A stretch of 64,000 nt of DNA from Caldilineaceae bacterium. Its GTDB lineage: Bacteria; Chloroflexota; Anaerolineae; Caldilineales; Caldilineaceae. Positions 44,111-53,458 of the stretch are shown piece by piece. The stretch is taken from assembly GCA_022821585.1 (NCBI GenBank), contig JAJEDI010000050.1:62001-126000 (forward strand). The letters are read 5' to 3'. The notes under the pieces are model-generated. The model was not told the origin of the DNA and made no database searches. It worked only from the letters and a program-made list of their open reading frames with translations. Each line of letters begins with the position of its first letter. The stretch's first letter is position 1. The translations under genes and the position numbers were made by a program.

Positions 44111-45246
44111 GGCTTGTAATCGATTATACCCCGGCCGTGCGCCAAACGGCCGGGATAGGCCGCATCATACGCGGGCAGATCGATGCACTTGTGCAGGAAA
44201 ATCCCGGTTATGACATCTCGCTCTTTGTTGCCGGCGAGGTCAACCCCGAACAGCGCGACACCGCCCCACTGCCGCTAAACAGTTTTCCCATTGTTTCGGA
44301 GCGCAACCTGACGCGCGTCTGGCACCGCCTGAACATTCCGGTTCCCCGCGTCGAATGGCTGACCGGCGGCGCTATTGATCTCTTTCACGCAACCGACTTC
44401 GTCATGGCACCGGTGAGCGCCGGCAGGAAGCTGTTGACCGTTCACGATCTGGCTTTCATGCGCTACCCGCAGGCGGCCATGCCCTCTCTTCATCACTACC
44501 TTAATGTCGTTGTCCCCCGCAGCATTCACCGCGCCGACCACCTCATTGCCGATAGTCGAAACACGGCCCTGGACCTGGAATCGACCTGGCCGCACCTTGA
44601 AGGCAGGATCAGTGTGGTCCAGGGTGCGGTCGATCTGTGTGTATTTCGCCGAGTGCCAGATCAGGAAGCATTGCGTGCCGTGCGTCAGAAGTACGCCATA
44701 GGGGACGGACCGTACGTTTTTGCCTTGAGCACACTAGAGCCCAGGAAAAACTATCCGAGGCTAATCCGCGCATTTGATGCCGCCCGCAGGGATTCGGGCC
44801 TACCTCACCGGCTTGTCATCGGTGGCAAGAAAGGCTGGCTGTTTGACGAGATCTTTGCCACGGTACGGGAGCTGGGCATGGAACATGAGGTGCACTTTCC
44901 CGGTTTCGTTGACGATGCCGACTTGCCGGCACTATATTCAGGAGCAGAGTTCTTTGCCTATCCTTCACTATACGAAGGGTTTGGGCTTCCGGTCATTGAG
45001 GCCCTGGCTTGTGGCACCCCGGTGCTTACTTCAGACAACTCGTGCCTTCCAGAGGCAGGCGGAGACGGCGCGCTATATGTGGATGCCGAATCCGTAGAGA
45101 GTATCGCGGAAGGACTAACGCGCCTGGCTACGCAACCCGAATTGCGCGCCCGGTTGGCGGCCGCCGGCGAGGTCCATGCCTGTTCCTTCACGTGGAGTCG
45201 GAGCCTGCACCAACTGCTTGAGGCCTATGAACGGGCGCTGGCTTAA
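44107..45246 (+). CDS. Glycosyltransferase family 1/4 (GT-B fold)
   Basis: I choose GTG 44107 overlapping the gtrA stop, because MRLVIDYTPAV is the usual start of this family; a GTG at 44089 is also in frame. The 379-residue protein has the C-terminal donor-binding motif EGFGLPVIEALACGTPVLTS with the two Glu residues of GT4 enzymes, and an ALSTLEPRKNYPRLIRAF segment. It transfers a sugar from a nucleotide donor, fitting the glycan cluster. The GDP-mannose gene manC at 33 kb could supply a donor, but this is inference. Confidence 0.9.
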   Translation: MRLVIDYTPAVRQTAGIGRIIRGQIDALVQENPGYDISLFVAGEVNPEQRDTAPLPLNSFPIVSERNLTRVWHRLNIPVPRVEWLTGGAIDLFHATDFVMAPVSAGRKLLTVHDLAFMRYPQAAMPSLHHYLNVVVPRSIHRADHLIADSRNTALDLESTWPHLEGRISVVQGAVDLCVFRRVPDQEALRAVRQKYAIGDGPYVFALSTLEPRKNYPRLIRAFDAARRDSGLPHRLVIGGKKGWLFDEIFATVRELGMEHEVHFPGFVDDADLPALYSGAEFFAYPSLYEGFGLPVIEALACGTPVLTSDNSCLPEAGGDGALYVDAESVESIAEGLTRLATQPELRARLAAAGEVHACSFTWSRSLHQLLEAYERALA

Positions 45247-45290
45247 GTGTGTGATAAAATGCACTGCACTCAGTCGATATTGAGCTACAC

Positions 45291-45773
45291 ATGAATTCCA
45301 AAAGCAAGACTGTCGCCGACTCGACGACGCGGATCAGCCAGATAATGAATCCCGAGCACGCCAACGTACTGGGAAACGTGCATGGCGGCGTGATTCTGAA
45401 GTTGTGCGACGAATGCGGGGGGATCACAGCCGCGCGCCATGCGAGGCGAGTTGCGGTGACGGTTGCTGTTGACAGCATGGCCTTTCATGAGCCGGTGCAG
45501 GTCGGTCAACTGTTGAGGCTGCGGGGGAGAATCACCTACGTAGGCCGTAGCTCCATGGAGGTCGAAGTCATCGTCCAGGCGGAGGATCTGCTGACCGGAG
45601 GGATTTCTCATACAAACAGCGCCTACTACATTTTCGTTGCTCTGGACGAAGGAGGCATGCCGACTGAAGTGCCGCGGCTCGAACTGACGAACGAAGCGGA
45701 AAGGAGGCGTTTCGAAGAAGGCAGAGAGCGGCAAAGCCAGAGGCTTCAGCGGGCCGGGAAGAAACAGAGGTGA
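45291..45773 (+). CDS. Hotdog-fold acyl-CoA thioesterase (YciA/BFIT-like)
   Basis: The 160-residue protein has the hotdog signature NVLGNVHGGVILKLCDECGG (about residues 24-43) and SMEVEVIVQAEDLLTG. It belongs with acyl-CoA hydrolases of the YciA/ACOT type, usually hexameric and cytoplasmic. The charged C-terminus (about 35 residues) extends past the fold. It lies 44 bases after the glycosyltransferase. Confidence 0.88.
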   Translation: MNSKSKTVADSTTRISQIMNPEHANVLGNVHGGVILKLCDECGGITAARHARRVAVTVAVDSMAFHEPVQVGQLLRLRGRITYVGRSSMEVEVIVQAEDLLTGGISHTNSAYYIFVALDEGGMPTEVPRLELTNEAERRRFEEGRERQSQRLQRAGKKQR

Positions 45774-45801
45774 GCGGAGCAAGGACCGCCTCAATCCGCG
45801 G

Positions 45802-46611
45802 ATGCAATTCCTTCGACGCGTTTTCACCCAGATCTTGAAGCAGCTGCACAAATGGCTGCTGCCCGCCGGTGCGTTGTGTGCTTTTGTGGGCTACGTCCGA
45901 CCCTGGGTCGATCACAAAGCGGCGGGCCTGGCGGTCCTGGGGTTGGATTTGGGGGAGATCGTTAAGTTTCTGCACCCGGTGCAACAGGGCGAAATCCGGC
46001 TGTGGCGCGAAGGATTCTATCTGCCACTAGTGGCGGTGAGTGTCAGCCTCAGTCTGAACGCTTTTCGTCGGGATTCGCAGACATCGACCAGCTCGGGCGC
46101 GGAGGGCCGTGGCACAGAAGAGGATGAAAGTAGTCCCCGCTACGGCTGGCCTATTCGCATCGCGTACCTGGTGCTCGCAATTGTGGCTGCGCTCAATCTG
46201 TTGCCTCCTGCCTGGACCCCCCAGCAGTTATTCACCCCTGAATTTCGATTGCAGGCGGCTGCGATGTTCCTTTGCCTGGGACTGGTTGCATTCAGCCCCC
46301 TGGTTGGGCTTGTCCAGTCTCCCCGGGCGCTGTTTGCATCTCTGGGAGGAACTGGAGAAGACGGCGAGCGCGGCGGTTGCGCTTGGCGGGTCGCATGGGG
46401 GATCGCTCTTATTCACGGCCTGGTGCTTGTTCTCCTTGCGGGCGCCGCGATCTACTTTCCAGTGGCCCAGTTTCGGCTGGTCTTTCCGACCCTGGCCGAA
46501 CTGTACGGGCAGACACCTGAAATCGGTTGGGGCCCAGCTCTGACCGTTGCCGGGCTGGCAGGTCTGCTTTGGCATGGAATAAACGACATCTCCTCCCTTT
46601 TGAAAAAATGA
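45802..46611 (+). CDS. Unknown integral membrane protein
   Basis: I do not recognise this 269-residue protein. It has about six hydrophobic segments and a hydrophilic stretch near residues 92-112. The stop overlaps the start of the next gene as ATGA, so the two are translationally coupled. It starts 28 bases after the thioesterase gene. Confidence 0.65.
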   Translation: MQFLRRVFTQILKQLHKWLLPAGALCAFVGYVRPWVDHKAAGLAVLGLDLGEIVKFLHPVQQGEIRLWREGFYLPLVAVSVSLSLNAFRRDSQTSTSSGAEGRGTEEDESSPRYGWPIRIAYLVLAIVAALNLLPPAWTPQQLFTPEFRLQAAAMFLCLGLVAFSPLVGLVQSPRALFASLGGTGEDGERGGCAWRVAWGIALIHGLVLVLLAGAAIYFPVAQFRLVFPTLAELYGQTPEIGWGPALTVAGLAGLLWHGINDISSLLKK

Positions 46612-47087
46612 TTGCAGAGTTTGGGATGAAAGTACGGGCATTTGACCTGCCTTTCCGGACCGTCTGGGTTCGCCGCAAAGATATGATTGATCTGCGAGTT
46701 TCCAGAGATACTCCGGACACAGAAAACTGGACGAACGCCGATCTCGTGGCCCACATCAGCACTTTCCGTCTGGTTGGCGTAAGCGTTCAGGATCATAAGA
46801 GGTTGGGTCTTGGCCGCTGGCTGCGTGCGCACGGGAATGAAATCCCATTCCTGGCCGATGAACCGATGCCTTCAGGTACAGTCGCGTACGATGAGGCGGG
46901 GCAGATTGCCTACTTTTCGATCTGGCCCCAGCTTTCCGAGGATGCTGACGCCCGTCATTACGAGCGCAGGGGTAAAATATACCTGATGCCAAACGGCGGT
47001 GTCGCAAGGATCCGGTTTCCGGTGCTCAATAAGCGCGGGCGCGCGGGCGTACTGGGCACGGCCGCGGCTCTGCTGGCGACGAGATGA
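46608..47087 (+). CDS. Unknown small protein coupled to the membrane protein gene
   Basis: The ATG at 46608 overlaps the previous stop as ATGA; an ATG at 46626 is another choice. The 159-residue product has no membrane segment or motif I recognise. It has several short beta-type segments (GTVAYDEAGQIAYFSIW, KIYLMPNGGVARIRFP) and may be a soluble partner of the preceding membrane protein. Confidence 0.6.
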   Translation: MIAEFGMKVRAFDLPFRTVWVRRKDMIDLRVSRDTPDTENWTNADLVAHISTFRLVGVSVQDHKRLGLGRWLRAHGNEIPFLADEPMPSGTVAYDEAGQIAYFSIWPQLSEDADARHYERRGKIYLMPNGGVARIRFPVLNKRGRAGVLGTAAALLATR

Positions 47088-47204
47088 ACGTTGATGGATT
47101 CAATTGGCGTGTCATTTGGAAGCACATTGGGCAACGATCAGTTTCGACTGCACTCGTGACCGCCATGCCAGCATAGTCTTTCACCCTTACAGGGGGTTCA
47201 CTTG

Positions 47205-48092
47205 ATGTCAGAGCCTATTCGCTTTGGAGTAATCGGGGGCAGCGGCGTTTACCAGATGGAGACGCTGTCCGATATTGTGGAAATTGAACTGGACACACCC
47301 TTTGGCAAACCGTCGGACGCTTACATTGTGGGCACGCTGCACGGTCAGCGGGTGGCATTTCTTGCACGGCACGGTCGGGGGCATCGCATCAGCCCGACGC
47401 GTTTGAACCAGCGCGCCAATATCTACGGATTCAAGATGCTGGGCGTTGAGTATCTGATCGCGGTCAGCGCTTGCGGCAGCCTGCAGGAGGGGCTCAAGCC
47501 AGGTGATATTGTCATCCCGGACCAGATTTTCGATCGCACCAGGTCAAGGGCGCTCAGTTTCTTTGACGACCCGGAAGTGGGGACAGAGGGGCTGGTTGTG
47601 CATGTAAGTGTTGCCCACCCCTTTTGTAGTTTTCTCAGCAACATCTGCTTGCGGGCGGTAGAGCAGGCTGGGGCCACGGCGCACCTCGGCGGCAATTTCG
47701 TTACGATTGAGGGTCCTCGCTTCAGCACGAAAGCCGAGAGCATCGTATTCCGCCAACTGGGCATGGATATTATCGGCATGACCACGACCCCGGAGGCGTT
47801 CCTGGCCAGAGAAGCGGAAATGAGCTACGCATGTATGGCGCACGTGACGGACTACGATGTCTGGCACGAGACAAAGGAGGCAGTGACGGTTGAAGCTGTC
47901 ATCAGGATGCTGATGCACAATGCCGAGGTAGCTGTTAGTGCCGTTGCCAACGCAATCGAGCTGCTGGCCGGCAGCGGTCCTTCGCCGCATGCCAGTGCGC
48001 TCCAGGACGCGCTGATAACCGACAGGAAGGCGGTTCCAGCAGATGTTGTTGACCGACTGGAACTGATCGTCGGCAGGTATTTCGATCGATAG
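47205..48092 (+). CDS. mtnP: S-methyl-5'-thioadenosine phosphorylase
   Basis: I start at ATG 47205 behind AGGGGGT; a TTG at 47202 is directly before it. The 295-residue enzyme has GVIGGSGVYQ, ARHGRGHRISPTRLNQRAN, a phosphate/nucleoside site TIEGPRFSTKAES and GMTTTPEAFLAREAEM with C-terminal TDYDVWHE. These features identify the MTA phosphorylase branch over plain purine nucleoside phosphorylase. It recovers adenine and methylthioribose-1-phosphate from polyamine synthesis. The ThDP enzyme gene starts 19 bases after the stop. Confidence 0.93.
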   Translation: MSEPIRFGVIGGSGVYQMETLSDIVEIELDTPFGKPSDAYIVGTLHGQRVAFLARHGRGHRISPTRLNQRANIYGFKMLGVEYLIAVSACGSLQEGLKPGDIVIPDQIFDRTRSRALSFFDDPEVGTEGLVVHVSVAHPFCSFLSNICLRAVEQAGATAHLGGNFVTIEGPRFSTKAESIVFRQLGMDIIGMTTTPEAFLAREAEMSYACMAHVTDYDVWHETKEAVTVEAVIRMLMHNAEVAVSAVANAIELLAGSGPSPHASALQDALITDRKAVPADVVDRLELIVGRYFDR

Positions 48093-48111
48093 GGAAGGAA
48101 CTATTGCGGTT

Positions 48112-49779
48112 ATGGCCACTGTTGCCGAAACGATCGCCCAGTCTCTTTATGAAGCCGGTGTCCGCCTTGTCTTCGGCATGCCAGGCGGCGAGGTTGTGTC
48201 GGTCCTGGAGGCCTTGCAGGCGTCCGGAATCGGCTTTGAGCTGATGCACCATGAGCAGAGCGCCGTCTTTGCTGCAGACGCCTATGCAAGGGCGACGGGA
48301 AGGCCGGGATGTGTACTGACGACGCTTGGCCCGGGTGCGCTGAATGCGGTGCCGGGAATCGGGCATGCATGGTTGGACCGGGCGCCGGTGGTCCTGATCA
48401 CGGCGCAGAAGCCTGATTCGGTGCTGCCTGATTACACGCACCAGGTAGTGGATCTGCAAGCAGTCTTCGCGCCCATCACCAAGCGGACGCTTAAGGTGAC
48501 GCCGCGGAACGCCGCTTTGGAGGTGGCGCCGACTGTTGCATTGACGATGCATGGGCGGCCGGGTCCGGTGCATTTGCAGATAAGCAATGAGGAGGCGGTG
48601 CTCCAGGTTGAAGGCGCGATTGGGCAGGAGGGGCGCCAGATTGCGAATGGCGAGGGCGAGTTGAATGGGAACGGAGACCTGCAGGACACGGCGCAACTCG
48701 CTCGAGCGAGGGACATCATTACGAAGGCGTCACGTCCCGTGATTCTGGCCGGGCTGGGGTTGGAGCCGGAGGCCCCGTACGAGGCGTTAAGAGCGCTGGC
48801 GGAGGCGGCCAATGCGCCGGTAATCGTGTCGCCGAAGGGTAAGGGCGCTCTGCCGGACGATCACGCGCTGAGTGCGGGGGTCATTGGCTTGACTCGCACC
48901 GATCCCGTATACGAAGTCCTGGAGGAAGCGGACTGCGTGGTCGCTGTTGGTTTCGATGTTGTCGAGCTGGTGAAGGAGTTTTCGCTGCCGGGGCCTGGGA
49001 CGGAGGCGTCCACAGAAGAGTTTGAAGGCGTACCGCTGGTCTGGATCGCAAACTGGCCAAACCACGACCCAGTCTTGCCGACGGCAGTAGAGCTTGTAGG
49101 GCCGATGGCGAAATCGCTCCTGCGGCTTGCCGACAGCGAGTTCGAAACAGAGGAGAAGTGGGGCCGGGCAAGGGTACGCGATTTCCGCGCAAAACTGTCC
49201 GCTGCGCCACTACCCCATGCTCGACCCGGTCATCTGTTGCCTCAGCAGCTATTGACGAGTATGCGCCGTCATCTGCCAGCGACAGCGTTGCTGGCAGTGG
49301 ACGTGGGCAGCCACAAGATCTTCGGGAGCCTGGCGTGGCCGACACTGTCTGCGAACAGCTTTGCTCTTTCCAATGGCCTGTCCTGCATGGGCTTCGGATT
49401 GCCTGCTGCCATCGGCACGGCGATGGCAAGGCCAGACGAAACCGCTGCCTGCCTCATCGGTGACGGCGGCTTGCTGATGTGCCTGGGAGAGTTGAGCGTT
49501 CTGGCGAGGCTGGATTTGCCGGTAATCGTCGTGGTGGCCGTCGACAACGCCATCGACCTAATCCGTTCACACCAGATCAGGCAGGGCAAGAAACCTTACG
49601 GTACTGAGTTTCCTGCCCCGGATTTCTGCAAAATAGCAGCCGGGCACGGGATTCAGGCTACACGTGTTACAACGCCAAAGGGCTGCGAAGAGGCGATGGC
49701 CCGCGCTGCCGATGCACGCGGGCCCTACCTGATCGAAGCCATCATCGATCCCGTCGGCTATCCCACCACGCCGCGGTAG
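48112..49779 (+). CDS. ThDP-dependent enzyme of the acetolactate synthase family
   Basis: The 555-residue protein has the three ThDP-enzyme domains. The catalytic Glu lies in MHHEQSAVFAADAYAR (about residues 45-60), and the ThDP/Mg motif is GDGG...VDN near residues 446-478. The last part of that motif has DN where many relatives have NN. It resembles acetolactate synthase or sulfoacetaldehyde/oxalyl-type decarboxylases, with no small subunit gene nearby. It follows mtnP closely and converges with the enolase-superfamily gene. Confidence 0.85.
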   Translation: MATVAETIAQSLYEAGVRLVFGMPGGEVVSVLEALQASGIGFELMHHEQSAVFAADAYARATGRPGCVLTTLGPGALNAVPGIGHAWLDRAPVVLITAQKPDSVLPDYTHQVVDLQAVFAPITKRTLKVTPRNAALEVAPTVALTMHGRPGPVHLQISNEEAVLQVEGAIGQEGRQIANGEGELNGNGDLQDTAQLARARDIITKASRPVILAGLGLEPEAPYEALRALAEAANAPVIVSPKGKGALPDDHALSAGVIGLTRTDPVYEVLEEADCVVAVGFDVVELVKEFSLPGPGTEASTEEFEGVPLVWIANWPNHDPVLPTAVELVGPMAKSLLRLADSEFETEEKWGRARVRDFRAKLSAAPLPHARPGHLLPQQLLTSMRRHLPATALLAVDVGSHKIFGSLAWPTLSANSFALSNGLSCMGFGLPAAIGTAMARPDETAACLIGDGGLLMCLGELSVLARLDLPVIVVVAVDNAIDLIRSHQIRQGKKPYGTEFPAPDFCKIAAGHGIQATRVTTPKGCEEAMARAADARGPYLIEAIIDPVGYPTTPR

Positions 49780-49794
49780 ACCCTCGACTCCCCT

Positions 49795-50982
49795 CTAGAA
49801 AGTTACTACATCTCGCTGCTGGATCTTCGCCTCGTCCAAGTCCATGCCGACGCCCGGTGCCGTCGGTACGCTGACGTTTCCATTGACCGGCTTGAGCGGA
49901 ATCTTGAGGAAGAACTGGTGGACATCGTTCCACTTGATCAGGTATTCCAACATGGGTGTGGTCGGTTCCGGCCAGGCAGCGATGACGTGGATGCTGGCAG
50001 GTGTCGAGTGGCCATGGGGAATCACCGGCACGTCGTAAGCGGATGCCAGGGCGAGGATCTTTTGCGTCTCTGAAATGCCGCCGCACCAGTAGATGTCGGG
50101 TTGGTATACGTCGCAGGCGCCGGCATCCATGAGCTGTTTGAGTCCCCAGCGTGTATATTCGTGTTCACCGCCGCTGATTGGGATATTTACCTGGCTGCGG
50201 ATCTGGGCGTACTGTTCGATTTTGTCGGGCAGTACCGGTTCTTCGAGCCAGCGGGGTGCATACTCTTCCAGCCGGCGGGCCATTTGAATGGCGTAAGGGA
50301 CATCCCAACTCATCCAACAGTCCAACATTATGTCCACATCCGGACCGACGCTCTCACGCAGCGTTCTAGCCAGGCGAAGATTGCGTTCCATCCCCATTTT
50401 GCCGTCGGTGGGGCCGTCGCGGAAGAACCACTTGGTTGCTCGATAGCCCTCGGCCACGATCTGCCTGGCCCGCTCCTGGACTAGCTCCGGATCGAGGGAA
50501 AAGCCCAAGGCGCTGGCATAGGCGGGTACTTCGGTCCTGGTGGGGCCGCCGAGAAGCTGGCAGACCGGGGCGTCGAACCAGTTCCCCTTCAGGTCCCATA
50601 GTGCGCAGTCGACCGCGCTGAGAGCCATCATCTCGGTTCCTTTGCGCCCGTGCACCTGGGCACGGTACATTCGATCCCAGAGCCGTTCGGAGGCAAGTGG
50701 GTCGTAATCCAGAAGAAGCGGGGCCAGCTGAGTCTGGATGACAAATGCCTGGTCGAAGGGCAGGGGGCCGCCGCGGCCGGAAACGCCTTCGTCGGTCGAG
50801 ATTTCGACGAAGTAGGCTGTGATGTTGTAACGGCCTTCGCCGGCTTCAAACATTTCATGGGGGCCCTCGGCCTTGTGCTCCGGATAGATGTCGAGAGGAC
50901 GCACAAGGCGCTCTTCCCAAAAGTCTCCCTCAAATTCCATTTCGCCTTGCAATCGGACTACCGTTACGTCTGTGATTTTCAT
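49795..50982 (-). CDS. Enolase-superfamily sugar-acid dehydratase (mandelate racemase type)
   Basis: The 395-residue protein has the MR/MLE layout. The metal-binding acids appear as DCWMSWD, WLEEPV and GGEHEYT, and a catalytic His as PHGHST near residue 325. A KWFFRDGPTDG segment carries the base-lysine position. The EHEYTR and PHGHS pair suggests an acid-sugar dehydratase such as rhamnonate or galactonate dehydratase; the substrate is not decided. It is divergent from the DapA-family gene, with a 256-base shared control region, and its product probably feeds that island. Confidence 0.87.
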   Translation of the reverse strand: MKITDVTVVRLQGEMEFEGDFWEERLVRPLDIYPEHKAEGPHEMFEAGEGRYNITAYFVEISTDEGVSGRGGPLPFDQAFVIQTQLAPLLLDYDPLASERLWDRMYRAQVHGRKGTEMMALSAVDCALWDLKGNWFDAPVCQLLGGPTRTEVPAYASALGFSLDPELVQERARQIVAEGYRATKWFFRDGPTDGKMGMERNLRLARTLRESVGPDVDIMLDCWMSWDVPYAIQMARRLEEYAPRWLEEPVLPDKIEQYAQIRSQVNIPISGGEHEYTRWGLKQLMDAGACDVYQPDIYWCGGISETQKILALASAYDVPVIPHGHSTPASIHVIAAWPEPTTPMLEYLIKWNDVHQFFLKIPLKPVNGNVSVPTAPGVGMDLDEAKIQQRDVVTF

Positions 50983-51004
50983 GTTCTTCTCGCTCGCTTG
51001 TAGA

Positions 51005-51032
51005 TTGAGTGGCCATCTATTTGTAGTATACT
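51005..51032 (+). promoter_or_regulatory. Possible promoter for the sugar-acid island
   Basis: TTGAGT (51005-51010) and TATACT (51027-51032) are 16 bases apart in the divergent gap 50983-51238, giving a leader of about 200 bases to the DapA-family gene. I see no clear operator. Confidence 0.4.
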
Positions 51033-51238
51033 GATCCGAAGAGGCCGGGCATCATGGTAAGTTCGTACTTGTACCTGGCCTAAGCGCCAATTCGAGAAGC
51101 TCGGGCGCTATAGTCGATAATCTCCGAACTCCCGTTAGTTCGCAAATCGACACAGGGCTTTTGCCGACAGAAGAGTATTGACCGGTAGGCATCGAGCTTG
51201 ACTGCAGTTTGATCAATATTCCCTCTGGTGGAGCATGA

Positions 51239-52141
51239 ATGATGAACGGGAACTGGCGCGGCATCTTTACGATTGTCGTGACGCCGTTTACTGACGATCT
51301 TGTTCTTGATGAAGGGGCGCTCAGGCGCCAGGTGGAGTTCTGCATCCAGGCAGGCGCGACCGGGCTGGTGGGACCGGCAAATGCTGGCGAATTCGCGACG
51401 ATGTCGGACGAAGAACGCCAGCGCTGGATTCAAATTGTCGTCGAGGAGGTTGATGGACGGGTACCGGTCGTTGCCGCTACTACGCACGGCCACAGGGTGC
51501 CGGCCGCGGCGCTGAGCCATTTCGCCCAGGACGTGGGCGCCGACGGTATCATGGCGATGCCGCCCCATATCCTGCATCCCGATGCGGATGGCTGTTTTGA
51601 GTATTTCCGGACGCTGAATGACGTTTTGCGTATTCCCATATGCATTCAGAATTTTATGGGCCCGATCGGTACCCCAATGTCCTCCGAGTTGCTGGCGCGC
51701 ATGTGCCGCGAATTGGAGTGGGTACAGTATCTGAAGGAGGAAACTCTGCCAGAGCCGCGAGCCATTTCGCGGACGCTGGCCGCTGCAGGGGAGGCCTGTC
51801 AGGGCGTTTTCGGTGGACAAGGGGGGATCTATATGATCGATGAGTGGCGGCGGGGGGCCTGCGGCAATATGCCTGCCAGCCAGTCGGTCGACGTGCACAC
51901 GCAGATCTGGGGCCTGTTGGAGGAGAATGACGAGCCCGGCGCCCGTAAGCTTTTCAACCGTCTGCTGCCCTTGATCAACTTTGAGCGCATGCACGGAGTC
52001 GCAGTTTACAAGCAGGTCTTCCTACGACGAGGAATCTTCTCGTCGACGGCCAGCCGCATCCCCGGCGCATACCTGGACAGTCAGGACCTACAGGAGTTCG
52101 AGGCCATTTGGCAGGACATAATTCCGCTCCTGGTGGCATGA
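51239..52141 (+). CDS. DapA-family (dihydrodipicolinate synthase-like) aldolase/lyase
   Basis: The 300-residue TIM-barrel protein has the Schiff-base Lys166 in QYLKEET and the family entry GIFTIVVTPFTDD. The usual GTTGE loop is ANAGE here, and the YNxP loop reads IQNFMGP, so it is unlikely to be true DapA. More likely it acts on a 2-oxo sugar acid, such as a 2-keto-3-deoxy acid made by a neighbouring dehydratase. It heads a four-gene forward cluster. Confidence 0.87.
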   Translation: MMNGNWRGIFTIVVTPFTDDLVLDEGALRRQVEFCIQAGATGLVGPANAGEFATMSDEERQRWIQIVVEEVDGRVPVVAATTHGHRVPAAALSHFAQDVGADGIMAMPPHILHPDADGCFEYFRTLNDVLRIPICIQNFMGPIGTPMSSELLARMCRELEWVQYLKEETLPEPRAISRTLAAAGEACQGVFGGQGGIYMIDEWRRGACGNMPASQSVDVHTQIWGLLEENDEPGARKLFNRLLPLINFERMHGVAVYKQVFLRRGIFSSTASRIPGAYLDSQDLQEFEAIWQDIIPLLVA

Positions 52142-52265
52142 CTGAGGGTTGGGAAGACAACTCTGCGGCCCCAGAAAGAAGAGCACGAAAATCGTTCGCA
52201 GTTTCCATGTATTCGTCGAGAGATTTCAGAAGCGGCGGACTCCCACTTCCTGACATCGACATCTA

Positions 52266-53438
52266 ATGAATACCACTGTATCCTCAATCGAGCTGTTTCC
52301 CCTACGCATTCCCCGCGACGTACCTTACTTGGGCCCGCTTGAAGAGGACAACCGGCCGAACTCGAAGGGTTATATCGTGAGACCGGGCAACCGAACCGTT
52401 TACCCGGTGGTTGACCAGACTCTGCTGGTCAAAGCAGTGGCGAGTGACGGGACGGTGGGTTGGGGCGAATGTTTCGGCGTGGTGGCGCCGCAGATAGCGA
52501 AGACTGTTCTGGAAGAGCTGCTGATCCCGTTCGTCATTGGCCACAGTCCTCACGATGTCGAACGGATCTACGACGACCTCTATGACTTGCAGCGAGTCCG
52601 GGGCCACTTCGGAGGATACGCGCTCGACGCAGTTGCCGGGCTGGATATGGCCCTCTGGGATTTGCGAGGCAAGTTGCTAGGGCAACCGGTGTGGCAGCTG
52701 TTGGGAGGACTGCGGCACGAGAGGCTGCCGGTGTACGTTTCCGGACTGCCGGGCGGGACCAAGGAGGAAAGGGCGGCGCTGGGAAAGAGGTGGATCGACA
52801 AAGGTTTTTCGGCGCTGAAGTTTGCAGCCGTTGTCGCCGACGAAGGCGAGATTGCCGAGATTGAGGCTATCCGGCGAGAAGTCGGGCCGGCGCCGAAGAT
52901 TCTCGCTGATCTTCACTGGCGCTACACTGCGTTGGAAGCCATCGGGTTGATAGAAAGACTGTGCGACTACGACCTGTATCTGGCTGAGGCGCCGGTTGCG
53001 CCGGAGGACCTTGCGGGTCAGGCGCAGGTGGCGCGTTCGGTCAGCACGCGAATCGGTCTAGGAGAGGAGTGGAGAACCGTTCACGAGTACCTTCCGCGGC
53101 TGCAAGCGCGCTGCATGGACGTTATTCAGCCGGAAATGGCGCACACCGGCATAACCGGGTTCCGCCGCATTTGCGAACTGGCACAGCCTTTCCACTGCCA
53201 GGTGATGCCGCACGCGACGATCAACATCGGCATCGCGCAGGCGGCCAGCCTGCACGTGGCAGCGACCGCGGCCAATTTCATTATGCATGAGTACCAGCAT
53301 ACGATTTTTGACCGCAACAAGCAGTACATACGCAGCACGATGGACTGCAGAGCCGGTTACTTCAAGCTTCCGGACGGGCCCGGCCTTGGCACCGAGCCTA
53401 CCGAAGAGGTGCTGAGTTTTGTCATAGACCGAGGCTAG
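52266..53438 (+). CDS. Second enolase-superfamily enzyme (mandelate racemase/muconate lactonizing type)
   Basis: The 390-residue protein is of the same superfamily as the gene at 49.8 kb but clearly a different branch. Metal acids appear as LADLHWRY, AEAPV and GLGEEWRT, and the base His as MPHATINIG near residue 318. The second ligand region reads EAP instead of the common EEP/EQP. It may act on a different epimer of the same substrate. The amidohydrolase gene follows after 20 bases. Confidence 0.86.
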   Translation: MNTTVSSIELFPLRIPRDVPYLGPLEEDNRPNSKGYIVRPGNRTVYPVVDQTLLVKAVASDGTVGWGECFGVVAPQIAKTVLEELLIPFVIGHSPHDVERIYDDLYDLQRVRGHFGGYALDAVAGLDMALWDLRGKLLGQPVWQLLGGLRHERLPVYVSGLPGGTKEERAALGKRWIDKGFSALKFAAVVADEGEIAEIEAIRREVGPAPKILADLHWRYTALEAIGLIERLCDYDLYLAEAPVAPEDLAGQAQVARSVSTRIGLGEEWRTVHEYLPRLQARCMDVIQPEMAHTGITGFRRICELAQPFHCQVMPHATINIGIAQAASLHVAATAANFIMHEYQHTIFDRNKQYIRSTMDCRAGYFKLPDGPGLGTEPTEEVLSFVIDRG

Positions 53439-53458
53439 ATCGAAAAGGAGTATCAGGT

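Noticed and set aside
49795-53438. One of the enolase-superfamily genes as the missing menC
   Set aside because: Both have His-type catalytic residues and metal motifs of the mandelate racemase group and sit with sugar-acid genes, not with the men operon.
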